Source: Lysobacter arenosi (GTDB lineage Bacteria; Pseudomonadota; Gammaproteobacteria; Xanthomonadales; Xanthomonadaceae). From it: a stretch of 64,000 nt of DNA. The DNA is taken from contig NZ_CP071517.1 in assembly GCF_016613475.2 (NCBI RefSeq), positions 806,001 through 870,000 on the forward strand, in the 5' to 3' direction. The position numbers and the translations under genes were made by a program. The notes below the pieces were generated by a model, which saw only the letters and a list, made by a program, of their open reading frames with translations, did not search any database and had not been told where the DNA came from. Numbering within the stretch: the stretch's first letter is position 1; every line of letters begins with the position of its first letter. Below are positions 1 through 14,971 of this stretch, in pieces.

Positions 1-1082
<1,082 letters not shown>

Positions 1083-2291
1083 TTACATGCCCAGCAGCAT
1101 CCGGTGCGGATTCTCGAGCTGGTTCTTGATGTCGACCAGGAACAGCACCGCTTCCTTGCCGTCGATGATGCGATGGTCGTACGACAGCGCGATGTACATC
1201 ATCGGCGCGGCGATGACCTGGCCGTTCTCGACGATCGCGCGCTCCTTGATGGCGTGCATGCCCAGGATCGCCGACTGCGGCGGGTTGACGATCGGCGTCG
1301 ACATCAGCGAACCGAAGGTGCCGCCGTTGGTGATGGTGAAGGTGCCGCCCTGCAGGTCGTCGAGGCCGAGCTTGCCGTCGCGCGCCTTCTTGGCGTAGTC
1401 GGCAATGCCCTTCTCGATGTCGGCAAAGCCCATGCGCTCGACATTGCGCAGCACCGGCGTGACCAGGCCCTTGTCGGTCGACACGGCGATCGAGATGTCG
1501 GCATAACCGTGGTAGATCACGTCGTTGCCGTCGACCGAGGCGTTGACCACCGGGTACTTCTGCAGCGCGTTGGCGGCGGCCTTGGCGAAGAAGCTCATGA
1601 AGCCGAGCTTGATGCCGTTGGCCTTCTCGAACTGCTCGCCCAGCTCCTTGCGCATGGCCATGACCTTGCCCAGGTTGACCTCGTTGAACGAGGTCAGCAT
1701 GGCGATCGAGTTCTTCGACTGCATCAGGCGCTCGGCGATGCGGGCGCGGATGCGGGTCATCGGCACGCGCTCTTCCGGACGCGCGCCGCCGGCAGCGCCG
1801 ACGCCCTTGCCCGAGGCGTAGTTGACCAGGTCTTCCTTGGTCACCGCGCCGCGACGGCCGGTGCCTTCGACCTGTGCCGGATCGATGCCCTGGGTGACGG
1901 CGGTGAAGCGCGCGCCCGGCGGCAGGTCGGCAGCAGCCGAGGCAGCGGGAGCGGCCTTGGCCGCGACAGGCGCGGCCGCAGCCGGTGCCGCAGCAGGCGC
2001 TGCCGCAGGCGCGGCGGCAGCAGCTGCCGGAGCGGCAGGTGCAGCGGCGACGGCGCCCGCTTCGACGATGGCGATCAGCTGCTCGCTGTTGACAGTGGTG
2101 CCTTCCGGAAACTTGATTTCCTTCAGCACGCCGTCGACCGGCGAGGGGACTTCCAGGACGACCTTGTCGGTTTCCAGGTCAACCAGGTTCTCGTCGCGCT
2201 TGACCGCGTCGCCGACTTTCTTGTGCCAGGTCGCGATGGTGGCGTCGGAGACGGATTCGGGCAGAACGGGAACTTTGATCTCGGTGCTCAT
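1083..2291 (-). CDS. sucB: Dihydrolipoyllysine succinyltransferase, E2 of 2-oxoglutarate dehydrogenase
   Basis: Core E2 subunit that carries the succinyl group on lipoate and transfers it to CoA in the TCA cycle. The 402-residue protein starts at ATG 2291 ([13 protein letters not shown]). It has an N-terminal lipoyl domain with the modified lysine K43 in DLETDKVV, a long Ala/Pro-rich swinging linker (about residues 78-121), a peripheral-subunit-binding domain (about 122-158) and the C-terminal acyltransferase domain with catalytic H373 and D377 in SYDHRIIDG. Length and domain order are normal for SucB. The open frame continues upstream into antisense-like sequence of sucA, but the lipoyl-domain start fixes the N-terminus. 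Lies between sucA and lpdA. Confidence 0.97.
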   Translation of the reverse strand: MSTEIKVPVLPESVSDATIATWHKKVGDAVKRDENLVDLETDKVVLEVPSPVDGVLKEIKFPEGTTVNSEQLIAIVEAGAVAAAPAAPAAAAAAPAAAPAAAPAAAAPVAAKAAPAASAAADLPPGARFTAVTQGIDPAQVEGTGRRGAVTKEDLVNYASGKGVGAAGGARPEERVPMTRIRARIAERLMQSKNSIAMLTSFNEVNLGKVMAMRKELGEQFEKANGIKLGFMSFFAKAAANALQKYPVVNASVDGNDVIYHGYADISIAVSTDKGLVTPVLRNVERMGFADIEKGIADYAKKARDGKLGLDDLQGGTFTITNGGTFGSLMSTPIVNPPQSAILGMHAIKERAIVENGQVIAAPMMYIALSYDHRIIDGKEAVLFLVDIKNQLENPHRMLLGM

Positions 2292-2336
2292 GGGGTGCGT
2301 CCTAATGTCATTCCGAACGTAAGAGGAATCTGTTTT

Positions 2337-2392
2337 CCCGGGCCGCATGCGCGGCGAGGATTCTGTTTCCCGGGCCGCATGCGCGGCCCGGG
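2337..2392. repeat. 32-bp tandem repeat with a 10-bp hairpin in the sucA-sucB gap
   Basis: Two near-identical copies, offset by 32 bases, of a unit containing CCCGGGCCGC, ATGC and GCGGC. In the second copy (2369-2392) the arms CCCGGGCCGC and GCGGCCCGGG are perfect 10-bp complements around ATGC; the first copy diverges in its right arm. The segment sits in the 113-base gap between sucA and sucB, just downstream of a GTCATTCC-type start as seen in xanthomonad REP-like elements. Probably a REP-type mRNA-stabilising structure; assignment to a named repeat family would need a genome-wide search. Confidence 0.6.
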
Positions 2393-2404
2393 GCGACACG
2401 GTGC

Positions 2405-5236
<2,832 letters not shown>

Positions 5237-5322
5237 GATGGTGATCGGGAAACTCGAGTGGGAGAAGTCGGAGGAGGCCTGGATTGCACGCTTGTGCGGC
5301 TATTCAGGCGCCAAGATTCGGA

Positions 5323-5328
5323 ATTATA
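5323..5328 (-). promoter_or_regulatory. Candidate -10 element of the sucA promoter
   Basis: On the minus strand the hexamer is a perfect TATAAT, about 87 bases before the sucA ATG, giving a leader of roughly 80 nt. No convincing -35 hexamer is seen at 16-18 bases, so an activator or an extended upstream contact may be needed. The rest of the gap (5237-5454) shows no other clear signal. Confidence 0.45.
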
Positions 5329-5454
5329 GCCCTTGGCTGGTGCTAAACGGCTAACACTTATGTCGAAACAGCCGCAGCGGCCAAGCCCTGGTCACATAGC
5401 GTTGGGTCGCCGGAGGCTGCTTCAAGGGCGAAACCGGGTAATGGTGCCTTGCCA

Positions 5455-6372
5455 TTACAGGCCCAGCGAACGGTACTCGCTGCAAGGCCGGGCCCGTTCC
5501 CAGACCGGATCGAAGTGGGCACGCAGCTGGCGGCCGCGGGCCGGGTCGTCGAGACGGGTCTCGCCGTCGAAGCGATGGCCGAGCGGACGGTAGTACCAGC
5601 CGCCATCGTCGTTGGCGACGTAGGCACCGGGGTAGTCACGGTCCACCGGTTCCTCGATCGCACGCAGGCCGAACGCGCTGGTCAGGCGCTGCGCCAGTCC
5701 GAGTAGTGGCGCGATGGCGCGTTGCGGCGCGGCCGGGTCCTGCAACAGGATCCGCACCTCGCCGCCGGCCACGGCAAAGCGGCGCAGCTCGGCCAGGACC
5801 TCGGGCTGGTCGAACAGGCCGGGGTCGAGTTCGCGGCTGTAGATGCACAGGCGCCGGCGGGCATTGGCAATCACCCCCACCGTGGCGGCGATGCCGGCAT
5901 CGCGGCGCTCCACGGCGTTGACCGTGTCCAGCGCCAGTCGCATCGACTGGTGGTCCAGACCCGCCTCGACGAAGCGATCGCCGTACGGCAGGAACCCCTG
6001 GCGGGCATAGAACACGATCGCCGGAACCTGCGCATGCAGGCTCACGATCGGCCAGCGCAGTTGCCGGGCCTGCGCGAGCAGGGCACGCAGCAGGGCCTCG
6101 CCTACGCCCCGGCCGCGCCAGGAGGGCAACACCGCCATGCGGCCGATGCGGTGGTCGGGGGTGAGTCTGCCGGTGCCGATCGGCTCGCCCTCGCCGTCGC
6201 GGGCGAGGACATGGACGCAGAGCGGGTCCAGCGCGTCGCGCTCGATCTCGACCGGGACACCCTGTTCCTGGACGAACACCGCGTCGCGCACCACGCGCAG
6301 CTCGGCCATGGCCTGCTGGAAAGCGACGGCCTCGACCCGGAACGCGCGGCCGGCCTGGCTCATATCGTTCAT
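5455..6372 (-). CDS. GNAT N-acetyltransferase with an additional C-terminal domain
   Basis: 305 residues. Residues ~10-150 form a GNAT fold: the beta-strand GRMAVLPSWRG runs into the acetyl-CoA pyrophosphate loop RGRGVG, followed by VPAIVFYARQGF, typical of the ElaA/YjdJ-like branch. Residues ~155-305 (from NAVERRDAGIA) form a second domain resembling the phospholipase-D-like C-terminal region seen in xanthomonad GNAT proteins (LCIYSRELDPGLF, VRILLQDP); I see no HKD catalytic pair in it. The substrate is unknown. It is the last gene of purB-VOC-roxA-GNAT and its ATG overlaps the roxA stop (ATGA). An in-frame ATG at 6363 is an alternative start. Confidence 0.85.
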   Translation of the reverse strand: MNDMSQAGRAFRVEAVAFQQAMAELRVVRDAVFVQEQGVPVEIERDALDPLCVHVLARDGEGEPIGTGRLTPDHRIGRMAVLPSWRGRGVGEALLRALLAQARQLRWPIVSLHAQVPAIVFYARQGFLPYGDRFVEAGLDHQSMRLALDTVNAVERRDAGIAATVGVIANARRRLCIYSRELDPGLFDQPEVLAELRRFAVAGGEVRILLQDPAAPQRAIAPLLGLAQRLTSAFGLRAIEEPVDRDYPGAYVANDDGGWYYRPLGHRFDGETRLDDPARGRQLRAHFDPVWERARPCSEYRSLGL

Positions 6373-7604
6373 TCCTCTTCGTCCGCCAGGACCAGCTGGT
6401 AGTGGCCGGCCTGGAGCAGGCCAACCACGCAGTCGCGTCCGGCCTCGCTCAGTCCCGCGTAGGTCGCGCCATCAAGTACGACGGCATTGGCGATCGCCGA
6501 GGCATCGTCGGCCGGCAACGCGTACGACTGCCCGGCGACGAACAACTGCGAGGGCTGGCCCTTGTCGTGGGCACGGCGCCAGGCCATGCGCGACCACGGG
6601 TGGCGGTGCAGGGCGGCCTCGTGCTGCAGGTCCCACTCGATCTCGATGCGCGAGCGCGGATCGGCACCGGGCTGGACCTCGCCGGCGGCGCGGTACACGG
6701 TCATGAAACGACCGAACCACTCGCCGAGGCGATCCGGGTCGTTCATGCGCAGCATGTTCAGCGCCTCGACGGCGCGGTTCATGGCTGCGGTATCTATTTC
6801 GGCCGGATCGGTGGCGGGCGCCAGGTCCGGATCGGCGTAGCGCAGGGCCTCGTCGGCATCGGCTGCGAGCGTATCGACGAAGTCACCCAGCAGTTCTGCG
6901 GCCGACGGTGCGCGCATGCCGACCGAGAAGGTCAGGCAGGCATCCTCGGCGACGCCGTTGTGCGGCACGCCCGGGGGCAGGTACAGCATGTCGCCCGGGC
7001 CGAGCACCCATTCGTGGCTGGCATTGAACTCGCTCAGCAGCTTGAGTTCGACGTCGTTGCGGAAACCCAGTGGCGGATTCTCGCTCGCATCGATCTGCCA
7101 GCGCCGATGGCCTTGTGCCTGCAGCAGGAACACGTCGTACTGGTCGACGTGCGCGCCCACCGAACCGCCTGGCGCGGCAAAGGAGACCATGACGTCGTCG
7201 ATGCGCCAGCGCGGCAGGAACGAGAACGCCGGCAGCAGCGCGGCGATGTCGCTGTCCCACTTGTCCATGTCCTGCACCAGCAAGGTCCAGTCGTGGTGCG
7301 GCATGCCGGGGAACTCGGCCTCCTCGAACGGGCCGTGGCGCAGCGTCCAGCGATCGTTCGCACGATCGTGCATGACGATCCGCGACAACGCCGCCTCTTC
7401 GCAGGCCAGGCCGGCGAGGTCCTCCGGCTGCAGGGGCGACTGGTAGCCGGGGAACGCGTTGCGGATCAGCAGCGGCTTCTTCTGCCAGTAGTCGCGCAGG
7501 AAGCGTTCGGGCGTCATGCCCAGCGGCGGCATCGCCGACGCGTCGATTTCGATGGGGGTTGCCTGCGGGGCCGGCTTCTTCGCTGCCACGGTTTTCCTGG
7601 TCAT
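6369..7604 (-). CDS. roxA: Ribosomal protein uL16 3-hydroxylase (RoxA/YcfD family)
   Basis: JmjC/cupin 2-oxoglutarate- and Fe(II)-dependent oxygenase; the E. coli relative YcfD hydroxylates an arginine of ribosomal protein L16. The 411-residue protein contains the iron triad H152-x-D154 (HVDQYD) and H215 (GVPHNG), the JmjC strand FLLQAQG and the C-terminal dimerisation/winged-helix part of the family. PPLGMTPERFLRDYWQKKP is the family N-terminal signature. It starts with an ATG overlapping the stop of the VOC gene and its own stop overlaps the GNAT start, so the three are translationally coupled. Function is known for the family; here it is inferred from conserved residues. Confidence 0.92.
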   Translation of the reverse strand: MTRKTVAAKKPAPQATPIEIDASAMPPLGMTPERFLRDYWQKKPLLIRNAFPGYQSPLQPEDLAGLACEEAALSRIVMHDRANDRWTLRHGPFEEAEFPGMPHHDWTLLVQDMDKWDSDIAALLPAFSFLPRWRIDDVMVSFAAPGGSVGAHVDQYDVFLLQAQGHRRWQIDASENPPLGFRNDVELKLLSEFNASHEWVLGPGDMLYLPPGVPHNGVAEDACLTFSVGMRAPSAAELLGDFVDTLAADADEALRYADPDLAPATDPAEIDTAAMNRAVEALNMLRMNDPDRLGEWFGRFMTVYRAAGEVQPGADPRSRIEIEWDLQHEAALHRHPWSRMAWRRAHDKGQPSQLFVAGQSYALPADDASAIANAVVLDGATYAGLSEAGRDCVVGLLQAGHYQLVLADEEE

Positions 7605-8035
7605 GTCGTGCTGCTCAATGTCGTGCTGCTTGGTGTCGATATTTCGTCATAGCCACGGCCGCGGAACTGCAAGATGCACCAGCCATGCCCGAACGGGTCG
7701 GCGAGGGTGACGATGCGGCCCCAGTCGGCTTCGCGGATGGCACCTTCCTGTCGCGCGCCGGCGGCGATGGCCTGGGCCAGTGCGGCATCCAGGTCGTCGA
7801 CCACCACGTCGCAATGGACGGGCGTCCAGTGTCGGTCGTAAGTGCGTGGATGGCCGCCGGCACCGGTGCTGCCGTCGGCCTTGTGCAACAGGTAGATGGG
7901 AACGTCGGCGCCGAGCAACTCCACTACTGCATCACCGAAGCGGCGCGCCGGCCTCAGGCCGAAGGCGGCGATGTAGAACGCCTCGGCCCTGGGCAGGTCA
8001 TCGACGTCGATGTTGAGCAGCAGCTTCATCGCCAT
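7601..8035 (-). CDS. VOC-family (glyoxalase/bleomycin-resistance fold) protein
   Basis: 144 residues (MAMKLLLNIDVDDLPRAEAF; an in-frame ATG at 8029 is equally possible). It is a single vicinal-oxygen-chelate module pair of the PhnB/glyoxalase type: FYIAAFGLRPARR in the first half and WTPVHCDVVVDDLDAA, GRIVTLADPFGHGWCILQ in the second. H and E side chains that could bind metal are present, but the substrate cannot be read from sequence. The C-terminus STPSSTTLSSTT comes from a 15-bp DNA repeat (7604-7633) and is probably an unstructured extension. Second in the purB operon, 13 bases after purB; it overlaps roxA by ATGA. Confidence 0.8.
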   Translation of the reverse strand: MAMKLLLNIDVDDLPRAEAFYIAAFGLRPARRFGDAVVELLGADVPIYLLHKADGSTGAGGHPRTYDRHWTPVHCDVVVDDLDAALAQAIAAGARQEGAIREADWGRIVTLADPFGHGWCILQFRGRGYDEISTPSSTTLSSTT

Positions 8036-8048
8036 GTTCCATGGCTTG

Positions 8049-9464
<1,416 letters not shown>

Positions 9465-9502
9465 CTACTACTCCTGCCCACCCCGGTTCCCCTCGACCCG
9501 TC

Positions 9503-9522
9503 ATCCCGGCCGACGCCGGGAT
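9503..9522. repeat. REP-like hairpin between purB and fumC
   Basis: Perfect 8-bp arms ATCCCGGC/GCCGGGAT around CGAC, preceded by GTC. This is the GTCATCCCGG...CCGGGAT layout typical of small xanthomonad extragenic palindromes. It lies in the divergent purB-fumC gap, so it is not a terminator for either gene. Confidence 0.5.
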
Positions 9523-9630
9523 CAGCCCCGCAGCCCACCTGCGTTGTCACGTGGAGGCCACGCCAGGCGTGGTCGTCGTCGCAGTGAGCGGCGTAAGCTC
9601 ATCCCATCGAGTCCCCCCGGAGAGTCGGCA

Positions 9631-11052
<1,422 letters not shown>

Positions 11053-11076
11053 GGATCACACCTGCCCGCGTGCAAC

Positions 11077-11733
11077 TCAACGCTTTGCGGCTTCTTCCGC
11101 AGCCGTGCTGGCGGTGTCGTGGTCGCGGGTTTCCTTCCAGCAATCATCGACATCGGACGCATCCATCGTCGCGTACGGCTTGAACTCAGGCAGTGCGGCG
11201 GCCAGCTTCTGCTGCGAGTCCAGCATGGCCGGCAGGTGCGTGCACAGCTGCTTGGCGGCAGTGCGGACCTTGTCGGCCTCGGCCTGGACACGCTTTTCGA
11301 CGTCGTCGGTGTTGCCGGTGAACACGCCCTTGAGCGATTCGGCCACGGCCTTGGTGGCCAGGTCGGCGCTCTCCATGCCGATGTGCATGCCGGCGGTGGC
11401 GACGGCGACGACGTGGCTGCGGTACTCCAGCAGCAACGTGCGCTGCGCCGGGGTCACTGCCACGGCGCGGCCATCGATCAGCAGGTCGCCCTTGGGCGTG
11501 ATCTCGGCCTTCTTGCCACCGTTGTGCTCGTCCTTGGAAACGGTGATGTTGCCTTCCGCGATTTCCTTCTGGGCCTCGCCGATGGCTTCCTGGATGGCGG
11601 ACGAGATGACCCCGGTTTCCTGCTTCTTGGCCGTCGGTGCGTTGCCCGGCGCGGGGTTGGCGCCACAGGCAGCCAGGAGCGAGATGCCGCCGAGCACGGC
11701 GGCGAACATTACGGTGCGGCTTGCGGCAATCAT
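11077..11733 (-). CDS. DUF2884 (YggN-like) lipoprotein
   Basis: 218 residues. A lipoprotein signal peptide with the lipobox LLAAC puts the acylated cysteine at residue 23. After a short linker comes the DUF2884 region: ITVSKDEHNGGKKAEITPKGDLLIDGRAV, VTPAQRTLLLEYR and a helical C-terminal half ending in basic residues. The function of the family is unknown; it is predicted to be periplasmic and membrane-anchored. It follows the DUF4097 gene by 54 bases on the same strand and may be the last gene of the GntR-ABC module. Confidence 0.8.
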   Translation of the reverse strand: MIAASRTVMFAAVLGGISLLAACGANPAPGNAPTAKKQETGVISSAIQEAIGEAQKEIAEGNITVSKDEHNGGKKAEITPKGDLLIDGRAVAVTPAQRTLLLEYRSHVVAVATAGMHIGMESADLATKAVAESLKGVFTGNTDDVEKRVQAEADKVRTAAKQLCTHLPAMLDSQQKLAAALPEFKPYATMDASDVDDCWKETRDHDTASTAAEEAAKR

Positions 11734-11787
11734 GCGTAGCTCCTGGCTGGTGCGGGGGCGCGAGTGCGCCCCGCGCTTGTCGTGGAA

Positions 11788-12573
11788 TCAGTTGTCTTGC
11801 GGTACGTCAGTACGACCGGATACGCCGCTGTGATCGACCGAACCGCTGCCGACATGGCGCACGCTCAGGTTGCCGCGCACGTCGCGCACGTCGAGGTCGC
11901 CCGAACCAATGTGGTCGACGTTGACGTCGCCGCCGACATCGACCAGTTCGACGTCGCCCGAGCCGATGCTGCCGACCTCGGCGCCGCGTCCGATGCGCCG
12001 GGCGCTGAAGTCGCCGGAGCCGACACTGAGCACCTGCAGGGAACCGATCGTGTCGAGCTCGATGTCGCCCGAGTTGAGGTCGGCAGTGACCAGGCCGCGG
12101 ATGTCGCGCGCCTCGACATCACCCGAGCCCAGGTCGATGCTCAGCGACGTCGCGCCGGTGACGCGGGCATCGCCGGAGCCGACCTTGAGCTGCACCGGCA
12201 CGCTGTCCGGGATCGAAGCCTTGATATCCAGGTAGGCGTAATGGTTGCCGCCGAAGTTGAACGTGATGCCGTCACTGCGCTCGGCCGTCACCACCAGCTT
12301 GTCGCCGACACGCTGCTGGGTCAGCCGCAGGTCCTTAAGGCGACCGGCATCGGAAGCGCAGGCCTTGCCGTCGATGGCCGAGCGTGCGCCGGGCGAGGCG
12401 GTGACGATGAGGTCGTGAGGGCCGATATCGAACACCACGGCCTTCACCCCGGCCAGGTCGAGCTGCAGGTTGCGCGCTTCGGAGTGCTGGCACTGCGGTG
12501 TGGCGGCATGGGCGGCCGGTACCAGGGCAGCGCTGAGGGAGAGGGCGACGGCAATTGCGGACTTGTGAATCAT
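11788..12573 (-). CDS. DUF4097-type secreted repeat protein (putative adhesin fold)
   Basis: 261 residues starting at ATG 12573 with a clear signal peptide (MIHKSAIAVALSLSAALVPAAHA). After a unique N-terminal part, residues ~125-255 contain at least six repeats of about 19-20 residues, each carrying GSGD or NSGD (GSGDARVTG, GSGDVEARD, NSGDIELDT, GSGDFSARR, GSGDVELVD, GSGDLDVRD). This pattern is expected for a right-handed beta-solenoid of the DUF4097/DUF2807 family. Likely periplasmic or exported. It sits 86 bases after the ABC permease gene, separated by a hairpin, and before a DUF2884 lipoprotein. Its biochemical role is unknown. Confidence 0.85.
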   Translation of the reverse strand: MIHKSAIAVALSLSAALVPAAHAATPQCQHSEARNLQLDLAGVKAVVFDIGPHDLIVTASPGARSAIDGKACASDAGRLKDLRLTQQRVGDKLVVTAERSDGITFNFGGNHYAYLDIKASIPDSVPVQLKVGSGDARVTGATSLSIDLGSGDVEARDIRGLVTADLNSGDIELDTIGSLQVLSVGSGDFSARRIGRGAEVGSIGSGDVELVDVGGDVNVDHIGSGDLDVRDVRGNLSVRHVGSGSVDHSGVSGRTDVPQDN

Positions 12574-12608
12574 GTGGGTCGGGCTCCGTGGGTCAGTACG
12601 GCTGGGAT

Positions 12609-12646
12609 GCGGGACAGTGGCCGAAGGTTGCGTGCCACCGTCCCGC
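12609..12646. other. Long hairpin between the ABC permease and DUF4097 genes
   Basis: Arms GCGGGAC and GTGGC pair with GCCAC and GTCCCGC, with one A/C mismatch, around a 12-base loop. It fills the gap between two same-strand genes and has no U-run, so partial attenuation or mRNA processing is more likely than full termination. Role inferred. Confidence 0.5.
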
Positions 12647-12659
12647 GAACCCATCGGGG

Positions 12660-13718
12660 TCAGCCGTCGTCGCGCCAGCGGCGCATGCGGATCGCGCCGT
12701 AGAGCATCGCCGCACCGGCCACCGCACCAATCCACAGCTGCGGCGTGAGCAGGACCGAGTACATCGTGCGCAGGTTGATCACCGAGTGGATCGCCTGCGG
12801 ACCATCGACACTGATGTCGCCGATGTTGGCCGCGTCGAACCAGGCGCCGGGGACGATGCTGGTCAGGCTGCGGGCGACGATGTTCTTCCAGAACCAGGCC
12901 GTATCCAGGTCGAAGGCATGCATCAGGTCGAACCAGCCGACGAAGATGCCGGCGAAGATCGGGATGATCAGTGCCCACAGGAACGGCTTGCTCTTGGCCC
13001 AGGACGAGCAGAGCATCAGCCAGCCCACGGTCGGCAGTGCCCACAGGGCATACACCGGGATCGAGGCAAGCAGGTGCGCGCAGACCTTCAGCGGGCTCGC
13101 CGGCACCCACAGCAGGGTGTACGGGTTGCCGCCGTGCAGCAGCACGACCAGGCTGTAGATCAGCATCGAACCGAAGACGGTCAGGATGGCCGCGGTCGCG
13201 GCGATCACCGGCGCCATCAGCGTGGCACTGAGCACCTTCGACAGAACGGTATCGCGGTCGGAGATCGGCAACGACTTCCAGAACAGCACGCTGCGGTCCT
13301 TGCGATCGTCGTACAGGCTGCCCAGGCAGTAGAAGAACACGACGAAGGCGAGGACGACGAAGGGCCAGGTGGCTGCCATGTAGAGGCTGGCATCGATCGC
13401 GCCGCCGAACTCACGCAGCTCGTTCGGGCTGATCTTCTCGGTCAATCGCGCCAGGTCGAGACCATTGACCTGGAAGCTGCCGCCTTCGACGTTGATCGTG
13501 GCGTGGTCGGGAACCTTGCGCAGCAGCACTTCACCGGCGCCGACGCCCATCAGGGTCAGCAGCAGGAGGATGCCGCCGGCCACCAGCGGTGCCCAGAAGA
13601 AACCGCCCTTGTGCTCCCAGAATTCGCGCTTGAGCAGCATCTTGTAGGTGTGGGTGGGATGCGGCGCGGCCACTACGGCAGCGCGGGCTCCACCATGGGA
13701 TTCTTGAATCGCGTTCAT
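12660..13718 (-). CDS. ABC-2 type transporter permease
   Basis: Membrane subunit of an ABC exporter, 352 residues, starting at ATG 13718 inside the stop of the ATPase gene (ATGA). Six hydrophobic segments are visible: APLVAGGILLLLTLMGVG near 40, VVLAFVVFFYCLGSL near 130, a block near 180 with FGSMLIYSLVVLL, PVYALWALPTVGWLML, ALIIPIFAGIFVGW, and IGAVAGAAMLYGAI at the end. Between the first two is a periplasmic loop of about 70 residues. YDDRKDRSVLFWKSLPISD is the typical ABC-2 coupling region after the second segment. Export substrate unknown; relatives in YtrA-regulated operons export lipid- or cell-wall-active compounds, which is family knowledge only. Confidence 0.9.
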   Translation of the reverse strand: MNAIQESHGGARAAVVAAPHPTHTYKMLLKREFWEHKGGFFWAPLVAGGILLLLTLMGVGAGEVLLRKVPDHATINVEGGSFQVNGLDLARLTEKISPNELREFGGAIDASLYMAATWPFVVLAFVVFFYCLGSLYDDRKDRSVLFWKSLPISDRDTVLSKVLSATLMAPVIAATAAILTVFGSMLIYSLVVLLHGGNPYTLLWVPASPLKVCAHLLASIPVYALWALPTVGWLMLCSSWAKSKPFLWALIIPIFAGIFVGWFDLMHAFDLDTAWFWKNIVARSLTSIVPGAWFDAANIGDISVDGPQAIHSVINLRTMYSVLLTPQLWIGAVAGAAMLYGAIRMRRWRDDG

Positions 13719-14599
13719 GCGTAGGTTCCCTTCATGGTGGCGACGAACAGGTCGGCCCAGGCCCGGCGTGCGGGTCTCACCCAGGCCGGACAGGTGTTCG
13801 TGCGGCACGGAATCGAACAGCATCACGGTCTTGCCGAAGGGCAGGGCGCGTTCGTCGATCGGCTTGAGCGCACGCGCCTGATCGGTCTTCTCGCCATTGA
13901 CCAGCACTTCGATGAAACGCTCGCCGAGCGATTCCATGTCGTTGTCGAGCACGATCTTGCCGTCGCGGATGAACATCACGTCGGTGAGGATGTGTTCGAT
14001 CTCCTCGACCTGGTGGGTCGTGACCAGGATCGTCTTCTCCTCGTCGAAGTAGTCTTCCAGCAGGCGCTGGTAGAACTGCTTGCGATAGAGGATGTCCAGG
14101 CCCAGGGTCGGCTCGTCCAGGACCAGCAGCTTGGCGTCGATCGCCATCACCAGCGCCAGAGGTGCAGCTGCACGATCATGCCCTTGGACAGTTCGCGCAC
14201 CCGCATGTTCGGCGTCAGCTTGGTGTGGGCGAGGAAACGCTCGCACTTGGCACGGTCGAAGCGCGGGTGCACGCCGGCGACGAACTCGATCGCCTCCTTG
14301 ACCCGGATCCAGCGCGGCAGCACCGCCACGTCGGCGATGAAGCAGACGTCGCGCATGAGTTCGTCACGCTCGGTGCGCGGGTCGCGGCCCAGCACCTTCA
14401 GCGTGCCCTCGAACGGGATCAGGCCGAGGATGGCCTTGAGCGCGGTGGTCTTGCCCGCGCCGTTGGGACCGATCAGGCCGACGATGCGGCCGGCCGGGAT
14501 CTCGAACGCGGTCTCGTCCAGCGCCAGCTTGTTCTTGTAGGCCTTGCGCAGGCCGTGGGCGCTGACCACGGATGCGGAAGTGGTGACGGGGGCGTTCAT
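13715..14599 (-). pseudogene. ABC transporter ATP-binding protein, frame broken twice
   Basis: ATPase subunit of the exporter. With two small insertions removed it reads as an intact 293-residue protein from ATG 14599 (overlapping the gntR stop) to a TGA at 13715 that overlaps the permease ATG. Walker A GPNGAGKTT is at residues 44-52, the signature ELSKGM near 150, Walker B LLVLDEPTLGLD, and the H-loop LVTTHQ. Insertion 1 is an extra dinucleotide at 14158-14161 (minus strand CTCTGG where CTGG restores QLHLALVMAIDAKLL). Insertion 2 is an extra base at 13756-13758 (CTGGGCC where CTGGCC restores LADLFVATMKGTYA). The two add up to +3. Conserved overlaps at both ends argue for a functional gene and a consensus error; true decay is the alternative. 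Confidence 0.85.
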
Positions 14600-14967
14600 T
14601 GCGTGCCTGCCTTGACGTCGGTAGCCAGCAGTTCCTGTGCGGTCAGGCCCAGGCGCATGATGCGTTCCAGCACCAGCGGCCATTCCTCGCGCAGGAAGCG
14701 TTCGCGTTCATTGAACAGCAGTTTCTTTGCGGCCTCTTCGGTCACGTACATGCCCAGACCCCTGCGTTTTTCGACGAGAGCCTCGTCCGCCAGTTCCTGA
14801 TAGGCGCGCGAGACAGTGATTGGATTGAGCTGATATTCGGCGGCGACCTGGCGGACAGAGGGAAGAGCGTCTCCGGGCTTGAGCACCCCGTCGAGCATCA
14901 TCGCAATGACGCGCTCCTTCAGCTGGCGATAGATCGGAGCGCCGTCGCTCCATTGAATTGCGGTCAT
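14596..14967 (-). CDS. YtrA-subfamily GntR transcriptional regulator
   Basis: 123-residue repressor-type protein: an N-terminal winged helix (PIYRQLKERVIAMMLDG, SVRQVAAEYQLNPITVSRAYQELADE) and a short all-helical effector/dimerisation tail of about 45 residues (EEAAKKLLFNERERFL). That short tail is the mark of the YtrA branch. In Xanthomonas the YtrA-type regulator HpaR1 has the same size and also sits by ABC genes; this is recalled family knowledge. The gene follows a small secreted-protein gene by 4 bases and overlaps the ATPase start by ATGA. The dyad at 15419-15442, on the operon promoter, is its probable binding site. Confidence 0.92.
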   Translation of the reverse strand: MTAIQWSDGAPIYRQLKERVIAMMLDGVLKPGDALPSVRQVAAEYQLNPITVSRAYQELADEALVEKRRGLGMYVTEEAAKKLLFNERERFLREEWPLVLERIMRLGLTAQELLATDVKAGTQ

Positions 14968-14971
14968 GGGT

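Noticed and set aside
12660..14246. 528-residue fusion of an ATPase C-terminal half with the permease
   Set aside because: Arises from the two insertions in the ATPase gene; the permease has its own ATG overlapping the restored ATPase stop.
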